A DNA stretch of 64,000 nt from Curtobacterium flaccumfaciens pv. betae. GTDB lineage: Bacteria > Actinomycetota > Actinomycetes > Actinomycetales > Microbacteriaceae. The first letter of the stretch is position 1, and each line of letters opens with the position of its first letter. The position numbers were made by a program, and so were the translations under genes. The notes under the pieces were generated by a model. That model saw only the letters and a list, made by a program, of their open reading frames with translations, did no database searches and was not told where the DNA came from. Shown here piece after piece: positions 17,119 to 25,049 of the stretch. Where the stretch lies: contig NZ_JAPJDC010000001.1 of assembly GCF_026241855.1 (NCBI RefSeq), positions 2,666,001 through 2,730,000 of the forward strand, written 5' to 3'.

Positions 17119-18408
17119 GTGAACGCAGCAGCAGAGCGCGCCCTGACCGTCATCGTGGGGATCACCGGGGGCATCGCCGCCTACAAGGCCGTCGGGGTCG
17201 TCCGCGACCTGGTCAAGCGCGGCCACGACGTGCACGTCGTCCCGACCGAGGGCGCCCTGCGCTTCGTCGGACTGCCGACGCTCGAGGCCCTCAGCCGCAA
17301 CCCCGTCACCACGAGCGTGTGGGACGACGTCGCCGAGGTGCGCCACGTCGCGCTCGGTCGCCGGGCGGACCTGGTCGTCATCGCCCCTGCCACCGCGGAC
17401 TCGCTGGCCCGGATGGCGCACGGCCTGGCGAGCGACCTGCTCGGCACGACGCTGCTCGCGACCGAGGCACCTGTCGTGGTCGCCCCCGCGATGCACCCGC
17501 AGATGTGGGAGCACCCCGCGACCCGGTCGAACGTCGCCACGCTGCGTGGGCGCGGCGTCCACCTGGTCGGCCCGGTCGTCGGCGCACTCACCGGCGACGA
17601 TGCGGGCATCGGTCGGATGGCGGAGCCCGAGGACATCGTCGCCGCCGCGCTCGCCGTGCTCGACCAGCACCCCGCACCGGCCGGCCGTCACGACGCGGAC
17701 GGCTCGGGGGCCGGCACCGGCGCCCGTGGCGAACAGGGCGACCTGGCCGGCGTCCGCGTCGTCGTCAGCGCGGGCGGCACCCGCGAGCCCTTCGACCCGG
17801 TGCGGTTCGTCGGCAACCGCTCGAGCGGCCGCCAGGGGATCGCGATCGCCGCCGATGCCGTCCGTCGTGGGGCGTCGGTGACCCTCGTCGCCGCGAACGT
17901 CGAGGGCTCGCTGACCGCGGGGCTGGACGCGACCGTGGTGCCCGTCGGGTCCGCGCTCGAGCTCGCCGAGGCCGTGCACACCGCCGCCACCGAAGCCGAC
18001 GTCGTCGTGATGACCGCCGCCGTCGCCGACTACCGTCCCGCCGAGGTGCTCACCGAGAAGCTCAAGAAGGACGCCCAGGGCGAGCGCATGACGCTCGAGC
18101 TGGTGCGGAACCCGGACGTGCTCGCCGACCTCGTGGCGGCACGGCGGACGGGGCAGATCATCGTCGGGTTCGCCGCCGAGACCGAACCCGACCGCGACGC
18201 GCGGATCGAGCTCGGGCGCGCCAAGATCAGCCGGAAGCCCGCGGACCTGCTCGTCGTGAACCACGTCGGCTGGTCGGCCGGCTTCGAGCGCGAGGAGAAC
18301 GCGATCGAGGTCCTGGTGCCCGGTGGCGAGGTGGTCCGCGAGACCTCCGGCACGAAGGCCGAGGTGGCGACGGCGGTCCTCGACCTCGTCGCGACCGCAC
18401 TGACGTGA
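17119..18408 (+). CDS. coaBC: Phosphopantothenoylcysteine decarboxylase/phosphopantothenate-cysteine ligase
   Basis: A 429-aa bifunctional enzyme for two steps of coenzyme A synthesis. The CoaC half (about 1-190) has VGITGGIAAYK, the substrate clamp PAMHPQMWEHPAT and the active region NPVTTSVWDD; the CoaB half begins RVVVSAGGTREPFDPVRFVGN and includes AAVADYRP and EKLKK. The GTG at 17119 is preferred because a TAGCGT hexamer (17106-17111) ends 7 nt upstream, a leaderless arrangement; GTG 17110 is possible. The linker between halves is Gly/Ala-rich. The gene is followed by stop-codon tandem repeats. Confidence 0.93.
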   Translation: MNAAAERALTVIVGITGGIAAYKAVGVVRDLVKRGHDVHVVPTEGALRFVGLPTLEALSRNPVTTSVWDDVAEVRHVALGRRADLVVIAPATADSLARMAHGLASDLLGTTLLATEAPVVVAPAMHPQMWEHPATRSNVATLRGRGVHLVGPVVGALTGDDAGIGRMAEPEDIVAAALAVLDQHPAPAGRHDADGSGAGTGARGEQGDLAGVRVVVSAGGTREPFDPVRFVGNRSSGRQGIAIAADAVRRGASVTLVAANVEGSLTAGLDATVVPVGSALELAEAVHTAATEADVVVMTAAVADYRPAEVLTEKLKKDAQGERMTLELVRNPDVLADLVAARRTGQIIVGFAAETEPDRDARIELGRAKISRKPADLLVVNHVGWSAGFEREENAIEVLVPGGEVVRETSGTKAEVATAVLDLVATALT

Positions 18409-18475
18409 AGGGGCACTGACGTGAACGGGCAATGTCGTGAACGGGCACTGACGCGGAGAAGCGGCACTGACCTGG
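18397..18475. repeat. Tandem repeats beginning at the coaBC stop codon
   Basis: gcactgacgtgaa occurs at 18397-18409 (including the coaBC TGA stop) and 18413-18425, followed by diverged copies starting near 18429, 18445 and 18463. Spacing is about 16 bp. Confidence 0.75.
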
Positions 18476-18505
18476 TTCCGAGGACCGGCGAGCACGATGG
18501 GGCGC

Positions 18506-18904
18506 ATGCGACGACGTGAGCGGATCCGACGTGCCAACCGCACGGCCACCATCCTGGCGGTGGCCCTCGGTGCAGCGGGCGCCATGCACTTCCTGCGCCC
18601 GACCCACTTCGACCGGATCGTGCCGGACGCGCTGCCCCCGCGGCTGACCACGCTGGCCTCCGGCGTGGCCGAGCTCGGCATCGCCGCCGGGCTCGCGTTC
18701 CCCGCGACCCGCCGCGCCTCGGGGTGGGCCGCCGCGGCGCTGTTCGCGGCGGTGTTCCCGGCCAACGTGAAGATGGCGAACGACCTGCTCGACCACCCCC
18801 GCTCGAGCCGGGCGATGCGGCTGGTCTCGGTGCTGCGGCTCCCGCTGCAGGCCCCGTTGGTGCTGTGGGGCGTGCGCGTCGGTCGGCACGCACCGAAGCC
18901 GTGA
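18506..18904 (+). CDS. DoxX-like small membrane protein
   Basis: A 132-aa protein with about four hydrophobic helices: ILAVALGAAGAMHFLRP, ELGIAAGLAFP, WAAAALFAAVFPANVKMANDL and a C-terminal LPLQAPLVLWGVRV. The pattern fits DoxX/DoxD-like proteins, and MHFLRPTHFDRIVPDALP is a common sequence in that group. I take the ATG at 18506 because a CACGAT hexamer lies 7 nt upstream; the ATG at 18497 is equally open. It starts a three-gene operon with 4-nt overlaps. Confidence 0.68.
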   Translation: MRRRERIRRANRTATILAVALGAAGAMHFLRPTHFDRIVPDALPPRLTTLASGVAELGIAAGLAFPATRRASGWAAAALFAAVFPANVKMANDLLDHPRSSRAMRLVSVLRLPLQAPLVLWGVRVGRHAPKP

Positions 18905-19692
18905 CCCAGCCGTCGTGGACCCGCGCGGCGGTGCCGTTGCTGCACCGCCCGGTGACCCAGCACGCCTGGGAGGACATCGTGTTCGCGCACTGGCGGCACG
19001 ACCCGGCGTCGCTGCAGCGGCTCGTCCCCCGCGGGACCCGTCCGGACGTGGTCGACGGCAGCGCCTGGGTGGGGCTGTCGGCGTACGTGTTCCGGGAGAC
19101 CCGCGTGCCGCCGTTCCCGTCTGCCGGGCGGCTCGGCACCATGACGGAGGTCACGATCGAGGTGCTCACGGTGGACGACCAGGGGCGGCGCGGGGTGACC
19201 TACCGCACGGTCGACACCGCGAACGTGCCCGCCATCGTGGCCGCGCACGCGCTGCTCGGCGTGCCGTACACGTTCGCGCACGCACGTTCCCGTCGCCGCG
19301 GTGACGCTGTGGCGCACCGATCCGTCCGGCACCCGACCCGCGCGCTGCACCCGGTGCGGTGGGCGCGGTCGCTCCGGCAGGAACGCCCGACCGGCGCGGC
19401 GCGGCCGAAGCACGCGGCCTCGGTCCGGGTGACCGCCGGCGAGGTTGTCGACACCCCGCTGGCCGCCGAGCTCACCACCCGCGCCGGCATCCACGCGCGG
19501 TACCTGGCGCAGACCCTGTTCTGGCAGCGACAGCACCCGGTGCTCACCACCCGTTCGGCCACGCTCGACCGGCTCGAGGGTGACCTGCCCGACGCCGTGG
19601 GCATGCCGGGGTTGTTCGACCGGGCCCCGGACTCCCTGCTCGTGGTCGACGGCACGACCGTCCGGTACGGCTGGGGAGGGGTCGTCCGGTGA
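18901..19692 (+). CDS. YqjF/DUF2071-family protein
   Basis: A 263-aa soluble protein matching the DUF2071 (COG3361, YqjF-like) family: HAWEDIVFAHWRHDPASLQRLVPRG at the N-terminus, GSAWVGLSAYVFRETRVPPFP, and AAELTTRAGIHARYLAQTLFW near the C-terminus. No catalytic function is established. The GTG start overlaps the TGA of the DoxX-like gene by 4 nt, and its stop overlaps the next gene by 4 nt, so the three are translationally coupled. Confidence 0.78.
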   Translation: MTQPSWTRAAVPLLHRPVTQHAWEDIVFAHWRHDPASLQRLVPRGTRPDVVDGSAWVGLSAYVFRETRVPPFPSAGRLGTMTEVTIEVLTVDDQGRRGVTYRTVDTANVPAIVAAHALLGVPYTFAHARSRRRGDAVAHRSVRHPTRALHPVRWARSLRQERPTGAARPKHAASVRVTAGEVVDTPLAAELTTRAGIHARYLAQTLFWQRQHPVLTTRSATLDRLEGDLPDAVGMPGLFDRAPDSLLVVDGTTVRYGWGGVVR

Positions 19693-20156
19693 CCGACGCA
19701 CGCTCCGACGCACAGGCCGACGACCCGTTCGACCTCGACCGCTTCGTCCGGGCCCAGCAGGGTGTCCACGACGTCGCGCTCGACGAACTCCGTCGGGGTC
19801 GGAAGTCGTCGCACTGGATGTGGTTCGTGTTCCCGCAGCTGGCCGGCCTGGGGCGGAGCGCCACGGCCGTGCGCTACGCGATCCCCGGGACGGACGAAGC
19901 CCGCGCCTACCTGGCACACCCGGTGCTCGGCCCCCGTCTGCTCGCGGCGACCGACGTCGCACGCCACGCCCCCGCCCACTCCGCCGACGCCCTGCTCGGG
20001 GGCATCGACGCGGTGAAGCTCCGGTCGTCGATGACGCTCTTCGCCCGGATCGCAGCCGACCCGGGGCCGTTCGTCGCCGTGCTCGACCGCTGGTACGACG
20101 GCGCCGAGGACCCGGCCACGCTCCGCTTGCTCGGAGAGCACTCGGAACAGGAGTGA
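19689..20156 (+). CDS. DUF1810-family protein
   Basis: A 155-aa protein of the DUF1810 family: FDLDRFVRAQQGVHD at the start, the signature GRKSSHWMWFVFPQLAGLGRS, YAIPGTDEARAYLAHPVLGPRL, and the C-terminal DAVKLRSSMTLFARIA. The function is unknown. Last gene of the operon starting at 18506; its stop is followed by tandem gacgcac repeats (20157-20190). Confidence 0.85.
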   Translation: MTDARSDAQADDPFDLDRFVRAQQGVHDVALDELRRGRKSSHWMWFVFPQLAGLGRSATAVRYAIPGTDEARAYLAHPVLGPRLLAATDVARHAPAHSADALLGGIDAVKLRSSMTLFARIAADPGPFVAVLDRWYDGAEDPATLRLLGEHSEQE

Positions 20157-20190
20157 CGCACACGACGCACGCGACGCACACGCACGTGAC
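20157..20190. repeat. gacgcac tandem repeats after the DUF1810 stop
   Basis: gacgcacacgacgcacgcgacgcacacgcacg: three to four copies of a 9-10-bp unit directly after the stop codon. Confidence 0.7.
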
Positions 20191-20332
20191 CGGCATCTGA
20201 ACGTCCACACTGACACGCCCTGAGCCGATCGGAACGCCGTTGTCATATCAGGTACGGTGATGCGAGCACGTGCGATGCCGACCGTGCCCGTTCGCCCGGC
20301 GCCCCGACGCCACCGCCCCCGAAGGAGAACGC

Positions 20333-20983
20333 ATGCCGGTCCCCCGCAGCGCCCCGACCGAGCACCAGCTGCTCCGTGACACCGTCCGCCACAAGATCCA
20401 CGACGCGATCATGGACGGCACGCTCCTGCCCGGCGAACGCCTGAACGACGACGAGCTCATCTCCTGGCTCGGTGTCTCCCGCACGCCGATCCGCGAGGCC
20501 CTCAGCCAGCTGTCCCGCGCCGGCCTGATCGAGATGGCCCCGAACCGGTACACCCGTGTCACCACGCCGGACCCGACCGAGGTCGTCCAGGCGATGCAGA
20601 CCCTCGGCGTGCTGTTCGGTGGCGTCGTCCGACTCGCGGTCCCGCGCCTGGGGTCGGCGGCCCGGAAGAAGATCCTCGCGCAGCTCGACAAGACGATCAC
20701 CGAGCTCGAGGCCCACGAGGTCGCCGCGGTCAACCACGACGCCCTCGACGTCTTCGCCCTGTACGTCGCCGAGTGCGGCAACGAGAACCTGCAGCGTGTC
20801 TGCCGCGACACGATGGACGGCCTGGCGTTCCGGTTGCGTCTGCCGAACCTCGACGAGCTGGTCGACTGGGACCGGATGACCGAGGACTTCCGGCGCCTCC
20901 GGGCAGCGACCGAGTCCGGCGACAACGTCGCGGCCGAGCTCGCGACCGAGGCGATCCACCAGCTGCCGGGCGAGAAGCACTGA
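20333..20983 (+). CDS. GntR-family transcriptional regulator (FadR/FCD type)
   Basis: A 216-aa regulator with an N-terminal winged helix (LLPGERLNDDELISWLGVSRTPIREALSQL, about residues 32-61) and an all-helical C-terminal ligand domain of the FCD kind. The ATG at 20333 has AAGGAG 6 nt upstream, so the longer frame is rejected. The 176 nt before it contain TTGTCATATCAGGTAC, which could be promoter or operator. No adjacent metabolic gene suggests its ligand. A good hairpin terminator follows. Confidence 0.85.
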   Translation: MPVPRSAPTEHQLLRDTVRHKIHDAIMDGTLLPGERLNDDELISWLGVSRTPIREALSQLSRAGLIEMAPNRYTRVTTPDPTEVVQAMQTLGVLFGGVVRLAVPRLGSAARKKILAQLDKTITELEAHEVAAVNHDALDVFALYVAECGNENLQRVCRDTMDGLAFRLRLPNLDELVDWDRMTEDFRRLRAATESGDNVAAELATEAIHQLPGEKH

Positions 20984-21007
20984 GTCCACCTGTACCCGCG
21001 TACAGGA

Positions 21008-21039
21008 ACCGCCCGTCTCGCCGACGCGAGGCGGGCGGT
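21008..21039 (+). terminator. Terminator after the GntR regulator
   Basis: ACCGCCCG-TCTCG (21008-21020) pairs with CGAG-GCGGGCGGT (21027-21039), 25 nt after the stop; one bulge. No T-run. Confidence 0.7.
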
Positions 21040-21159
21040 CGACGTTCCACGGGCCTCCCGGTCGGTGGCCCGGCCACGCGCGTGACGCTCCCAGTCCCGG
21101 GGCCGCGCGGACCGATAGCATCGCTGGCGACCACCTGAACCAGGCACCCGGAGCAGCAC

Positions 21160-21615
21160 ATGAACCCCCGCCCGACGGACCGTACCGAGGTCGCCGCACG
21201 CCTGGCCGCCGCGGTCGGTCGGATCAACCGCCGGGCCCGTACCGACTCGGCCTCGCTCGGGTACGGCATCGTGTCGGCGCTCGCGTCGATCCAACGGCAC
21301 GGACCCCTGCGCCCCGGCGACCTGTCGCGGATCGAGGTGGTCACGAAGCCCACGATGACCCGCATCCTGACCGAGCTCGAGCAGCGCGGCTTCATCCAGC
21401 GCGAGGCCGACCCGCGCGACGGCCGGGCGTTCATGGTGACGGCCACGCCGGAGGGCATCGAAGCGGTCGAGCAGGCCCGCGCGAACCGCACCGGGATCGT
21501 CGCCGAGCTCATCGCCGAGCTCGACGAGTCGGACGTCCAGGCGATCGCCGGCGCCCTGGCCGCGCTCGAGCGTGTCGCCCAGGGCGAGCATGCCCAGGAA
21601 CCTCACACCTTCTAG
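21160..21615 (+). CDS. MarR-family transcriptional regulator
   Basis: A 151-aa winged-helix protein. The recognition region is LRPGDLSRIEVVTKPTMTRILTELEQRGFIQREADPRDGRAFMVTAT, with the RDGR wing of MarR proteins. A TAGCAT hexamer at 21116-21121 could be its promoter. No divergent or downstream partner reveals its target; the next gene is a secreted cell-wall protein 298 nt away. Confidence 0.87.
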   Translation: MNPRPTDRTEVAARLAAAVGRINRRARTDSASLGYGIVSALASIQRHGPLRPGDLSRIEVVTKPTMTRILTELEQRGFIQREADPRDGRAFMVTATPEGIEAVEQARANRTGIVAELIAELDESDVQAIAGALAALERVAQGEHAQEPHTF

Positions 21616-21913
21616 GCTCCACACGACCGTTACCGAACCGTTACCAAGCGGTGGACGGACCGTTCTGCCAGCGTTCCTGGACGCGCTGCCCAGTCTGACC
21701 GGTCATGGTGTCGGCTCCGCCTGACCGCGGCCACCCCACGGCTGCTCCCGGCGGACGGACGGGCCCCACACCACCGTCCGGTCCTCACCGGCTCGAGGAC
21801 TCCTCGTCGTCGCCGACGGTGTCACCGACACCGCCAGCCTCCGGCGTGCCCGTACGACCTCGGTCGCGCGAGCAGGAGTCCCTCCCCCACCGAGCCGCCG
21901 ACCTGCGGAACCG
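21616..21913. other. Long leader upstream of the transglycosylase-like gene
   Basis: About 300 nt without a gene. It has a direct repeat ACCGTTACC (in accgttaccgaaccgttacc near 21625-21644) and a small CGGTGTC-ACC-GACACCG hairpin near 21817. Cell-wall hydrolase genes in actinobacteria often have a c-di-AMP riboswitch here, but I cannot find its conserved core. Confidence 0.4.
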
Positions 21914-22786
21914 ATGCGACACACCCCTGAGCTCCCCACCACCACCGCCTCGACCCGACGTGAGGCCCTGAACACCCCCACCCGCCGGATGCGCCGGGCC
22001 CTGCGGCACCGCGCGACGCTGATCGCCGGCGGCGCGGCGGTCCTCGCCGTCGCCGGTGGCGCCCTGACCGTCGGCACGCAGCCCGCCATCGGCGAGGCCC
22101 TCGGCATGCCGACCGGCACCGCGAGCGCCTCGGCGACCGCGGAGCCCGCCCTGCGTGGCACCGCGCTCGACCGCGCCCAGGCCGCCGCCACGATCACCAC
22201 GGCGAAGACCGTCATGCAGACCGCGAACGACAAGGTCGACACCTCGGCGCTCGAACAGCGTGTCGACGCCCTGAGCGACTACCCGGACCTGTCCGGCGCT
22301 GCGCTGACGAACCGGATCTCGACCACGGTCGCGTCGGCCGCCGACGTCGCGCAGGCGAGCGCCACGCAGGACAAGCGGGACGTCGACGCGAAGGCCGCGG
22401 CCGCAGCGAAGGCCGCAGCCGAGCGGAAGGCTGCCGCCGAGGCAGCGGAGGCCGCCCGGAAGCTCGCCGCCGGCAACACCGTCGCCGGTGCGAAGGCCAC
22501 GGCGACCTCGCTCGCGTCGTCGGAGTACGGCTGGGGTGCCGACCAGTTCCAGTGCCTGGACAACCTGTGGACCAAGGAGTCCGGCTGGAACTACCAGGCC
22601 GTCAACGCGAACGGCGGCGCGACCGGCATCCCGCAGGCGCTCCCCGGCTCGAAGATGGCCACGATCGCCGCGGACTGGCGCACCAACGCCACCACCCAGA
22701 TCACCTGGGGCCTGCAGTACATCAGCTCGGCGTACGGCACCCCGTGCGCGGCGTGGGGGCACTCGCAGGCGAACAACTTCTACTGA
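21914..22786 (+). CDS. Secreted transglycosylase-like protein
   Basis: A 290-aa protein. After a basic start comes a signal/anchor helix (TLIAGGAAVLAVAGGALTVG, about 35-54), then a coiled, Ala/Lys-rich spacer (about 130-190) and a C-terminal lysozyme-like domain with WGADQFQCLDNLWTKESGWN, containing the catalytic glutamate, and GGATGIPQALPGSKMA. Domain order resembles actinobacterial resuscitation/lytic transglycosylases acting on peptidoglycan. Start ATG 21914. A hairpin terminator follows closely. Confidence 0.82.
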   Translation: MRHTPELPTTTASTRREALNTPTRRMRRALRHRATLIAGGAAVLAVAGGALTVGTQPAIGEALGMPTGTASASATAEPALRGTALDRAQAAATITTAKTVMQTANDKVDTSALEQRVDALSDYPDLSGAALTNRISTTVASAADVAQASATQDKRDVDAKAAAAAKAAAERKAAAEAAEAARKLAAGNTVAGAKATATSLASSEYGWGADQFQCLDNLWTKESGWNYQAVNANGGATGIPQALPGSKMATIAADWRTNATTQITWGLQYISSAYGTPCAAWGHSQANNFY

Positions 22787-22823
22787 TCGGCGCGGGTCGC
22801 GAAGGCGACCGGCAGACGGACGG

Positions 22824-22853
22824 GAGGCCCGTGGCGGATCCGCCACGGGCCTC
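22824..22853 (+). terminator. Terminator after the transglycosylase-like gene
   Basis: Perfect 13-bp stem GAGGCCCGTGGCG (22824-22836) with its complement at 22841-22853 and a GATC loop. Confidence 0.85.
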
Positions 22854-22929
22854 ACGTTGCGTTGTCTGGTCGCGGTCAGCCCACCCGTGCGACGCGCACG
22901 TCGGCGCGAGTCGGCGTCAGTGCGGCTCG

Positions 22930-23736
22930 TCAGAGTGACCGGCGGAGGACAACGGACGCCTCGGGGGTGTTCACCTGGAACGCGAAGGTCTCCTCGACGT
23001 ACATCGTGACGTCGACGGCGTCGTGGCCCAGGTAGCCGAGGGCCAGGTCCTCGCCGACGGTGAACACGAAGTCCCCGCCGCGCTGACTGATCAGCAGCGA
23101 CTCGTCGATGCCCGGCGCCCGCTCGACCTGACCGCCGGTGATGCCTTCGAGCTGCTCACGCAGGGGCGTGCCGGCGTCGTCGGTCTCGACGATGTCCGCC
23201 CAGTCACGGGGGCTGCACGCCAGGGCGTACGGCCCGGCGACCCCGACGTCACGGAGCGCGGCGACCGCAGCGGTGACCGCGGCCCGGAACGACCCCGGTG
23301 AGCCGTCGTGCGACTGTGCGGGCTGGGTCGACGCCTGCCCGGCCCCGGTGATGCCACCCTCCGGCCACCCCCGGAGCGTCGCCCGGTTCTCGTGGGCCGC
23401 GAGCCGCAGCACGGCCGCGTCGAGGTCACCCAGGTCGACGTCGGTGGCGCCGCGGGACGAGTCCACGAGTTCCTCGAGCGCGACGGTGAAGGTCGCGCGG
23501 ACCTCGCAGAGCGGCAGGACCCTGCGGCGCCGTGCGGTGATGCCGTCGGCGACCCCGCCGGTCACGGCGTCGGTGCGGCCGAGGTCGACCGAGGACCACT
23601 GTCAGCCGCGCGGTCCGTCGAAGTCGACGATGCGCCGCGCGGCGAGCGCCGGGACCAGCCGGTCACGGGCTTCGGCGTCGAGCACCGCCCAGGTGTCGGC
23701 ACCGAACGGCGCGAGTTCGCGGAGGAGGTGGTTCAT
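22930..23736 (-). pseudogene. Encapsulin shell protein with a premature TGA (codon 45)
   Basis: Full frame is 269 codons and aligns from end to end with T=1 encapsulins (linocin M18/CFP29 family, about 265 aa): MNHLLRELAPFGADTWAVLD at the start, then ARRIVDFDGPRG-stop-QWSSVDLGRT, RVLPLCEVRATFTVALEELV, ISQRGGDFVFTVGEDLALGY and VTMYVEETFAFQVNTPEA. The stop (23604-23602, TGA) stands where encapsulins have Trp in GP-x-GW, so it looks like TGG to TGA. The remaining 222 codons are open and well conserved. ATG 23736 overlaps the DyP TGA by 4 nt. Without readthrough only 44 residues are made, so no shell is expected. Confidence 0.88.
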
Positions 23737-24788
23737 GGCGTGTGCCCTTCCGTGCTGCGGAGTGAACCGATGCCGAGACCGGGACCGGTGGCGTCGGGAG
23801 CCGTCACCACGGACGGCGACGGTGGTGCCGCGAGAGCGGCGAGGTCCACCAGGCGATCGCGAGCGGGTGCGAAGAACGTCGCTCCGGTGATCGCGCGCGA
23901 GAAGTCGAGCAGCCGGTCGTACGTCCCGGGTGGATCGCCGACGAACATCCGTTCCAGCATCCGTTCGAGCACCCAGAGCTCACCGCTGTAGCCGATGAAG
24001 TAGGTGCCGTACTCCCCGCTGCCGGGGCGACCGAAGGGCATGTTGTCGCGGAGGACGTCGTGCTCGACCCCGTCGCCGTCGACGATGGTCGCGAGCGACT
24101 TGTGCGACGGCCGGACCTCGGTGGCGCTGTCACGCTCCACGTTGTCCGACTTCGACCGGCCGATGATCCGCTCCTGCGCGTCCGTCCCGAGGGCGTTCCA
24201 CGCCGCCAGGTCGTGCAGGTACTTCTACACGACGACGTAGCTGCCACCGGCCCAGTCCGGGTCGTCCGCACCGACGAGTGCGGAGGCTGCCAGGTCCTGC
24301 GCGACCGGGTTCGCCGTGCCGTCCACGAAGCCGAGCAGGTCGCGGGTGTCGAAGTACCGGAAGCCGCTGACCTCGTCGACCACGGTGACGTGGTCCCCGA
24401 GCGCGGCGAGCAGCAGGCGTTCGAACTCGAAGCAGACGTCGGTGCGTTCACCCCGGATGTGGAAGAGCAGGTCTCCCCCGGTGGACGGCGCCGAGTGAAC
24501 CGGCCCGGTCAGGGCGGGGAAGGGCTGCAGCGCGTCCGGACGGGCGTGCGGCGAGAACCGGTCCCACGCATCCGCCCCGATGCCGACGACGCAGGACAGG
24601 TGCGCGTCGAGGGCACGGAACCCGACCGTCTTCAACAGGCCGTCGAGGTCGCTGATGACGCCGCGGACCGCGGCCAGGTCGTCGTCGTCCGGGCCGACGT
24701 CGAGGGTCAGGAACACCGCCGAACGGGACAGCGGCGCGTCGACGCTCTGCGCGTCGATGGGCACGCGGCTGCCCGGTGTGCCGACCAT
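23733..24788 (-). pseudogene. DyP-type peroxidase (encapsulin cargo) with a premature TAG (codon 188)
   Basis: The 352-codon frame encodes a dye-decolorizing peroxidase, a heme enzyme using H2O2. The distal GXXDG motif is GFVDGTANP; the segment after the stop keeps SHKSL, with the probable proximal heme His, and RDNMPFG with the distal Arg. The C-terminus GPGLGIGSLRSTEGHTP contains the GSLGIGSLR-like tag that docks DyP inside encapsulin. The frame is broken by TAG (24227-24225) in GGSYVVV-stop-KYLHDLAAWN, where the family has Gln (VVVQKYLHDL), so CAG to TAG. The truncated product lacks the heme ligand and the docking tag. Confidence 0.88.
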
Positions 24789-24814
24789 CAGGCTGCGACG
24801 TGGACGGAGGCCAT
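24788..24814 (-). other. 8-codon upstream ORF overlapping the DyP start
   Basis: ATG at 24814 encodes MASVHVAA and stops at TGA 24790-24788, sharing a base with the DyP ATG (TGATG). The strong GGAGGAAAGG ribosome site (24832-24823) is correctly spaced for this small ORF, not for DyP. Either it is a coupling leader peptide or it is the true DyP start put out of frame by one base. Confidence 0.5.
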
Positions 24815-25049
24815 GGTGTCCGCCTTTCCTCCGCAGCCGTCCTGACGGTGCGGTTCGGTGCCGTGGGGTGTCTCCCGTCGAGCATCGCCACCCGACCCCT
24901 CGTCACGCCTGAGTCGGATGACCCGCTCCGACAGGGGGGATGCCGGGGTGACCAGGGGGTGATGTGGCGACCGCGTCGTCGTCGGTAGCGTCCGGAGCAG
25001 CCGCCACGGGCCTCCCGGGCGGCGGACGACCGACGATCCAGGAGCGACG

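Noticed and set aside
16933..20208. 1091-codon minus-strand open frame opposite coaBC and its neighbours
   Set aside because: Composition and overlap show it is an antisense artefact.
21616..21913. c-di-AMP (ydaO) riboswitch before the transglycosylase-like gene
   Set aside because: The context is right but I could not find the conserved riboswitch core, only a direct repeat and a small hairpin.
23602..23604. Encapsulin TGA as selenocysteine
   Set aside because: The family has Trp here, not Cys, and I see no SECIS-like hairpin directly after it; a mutation is simpler.
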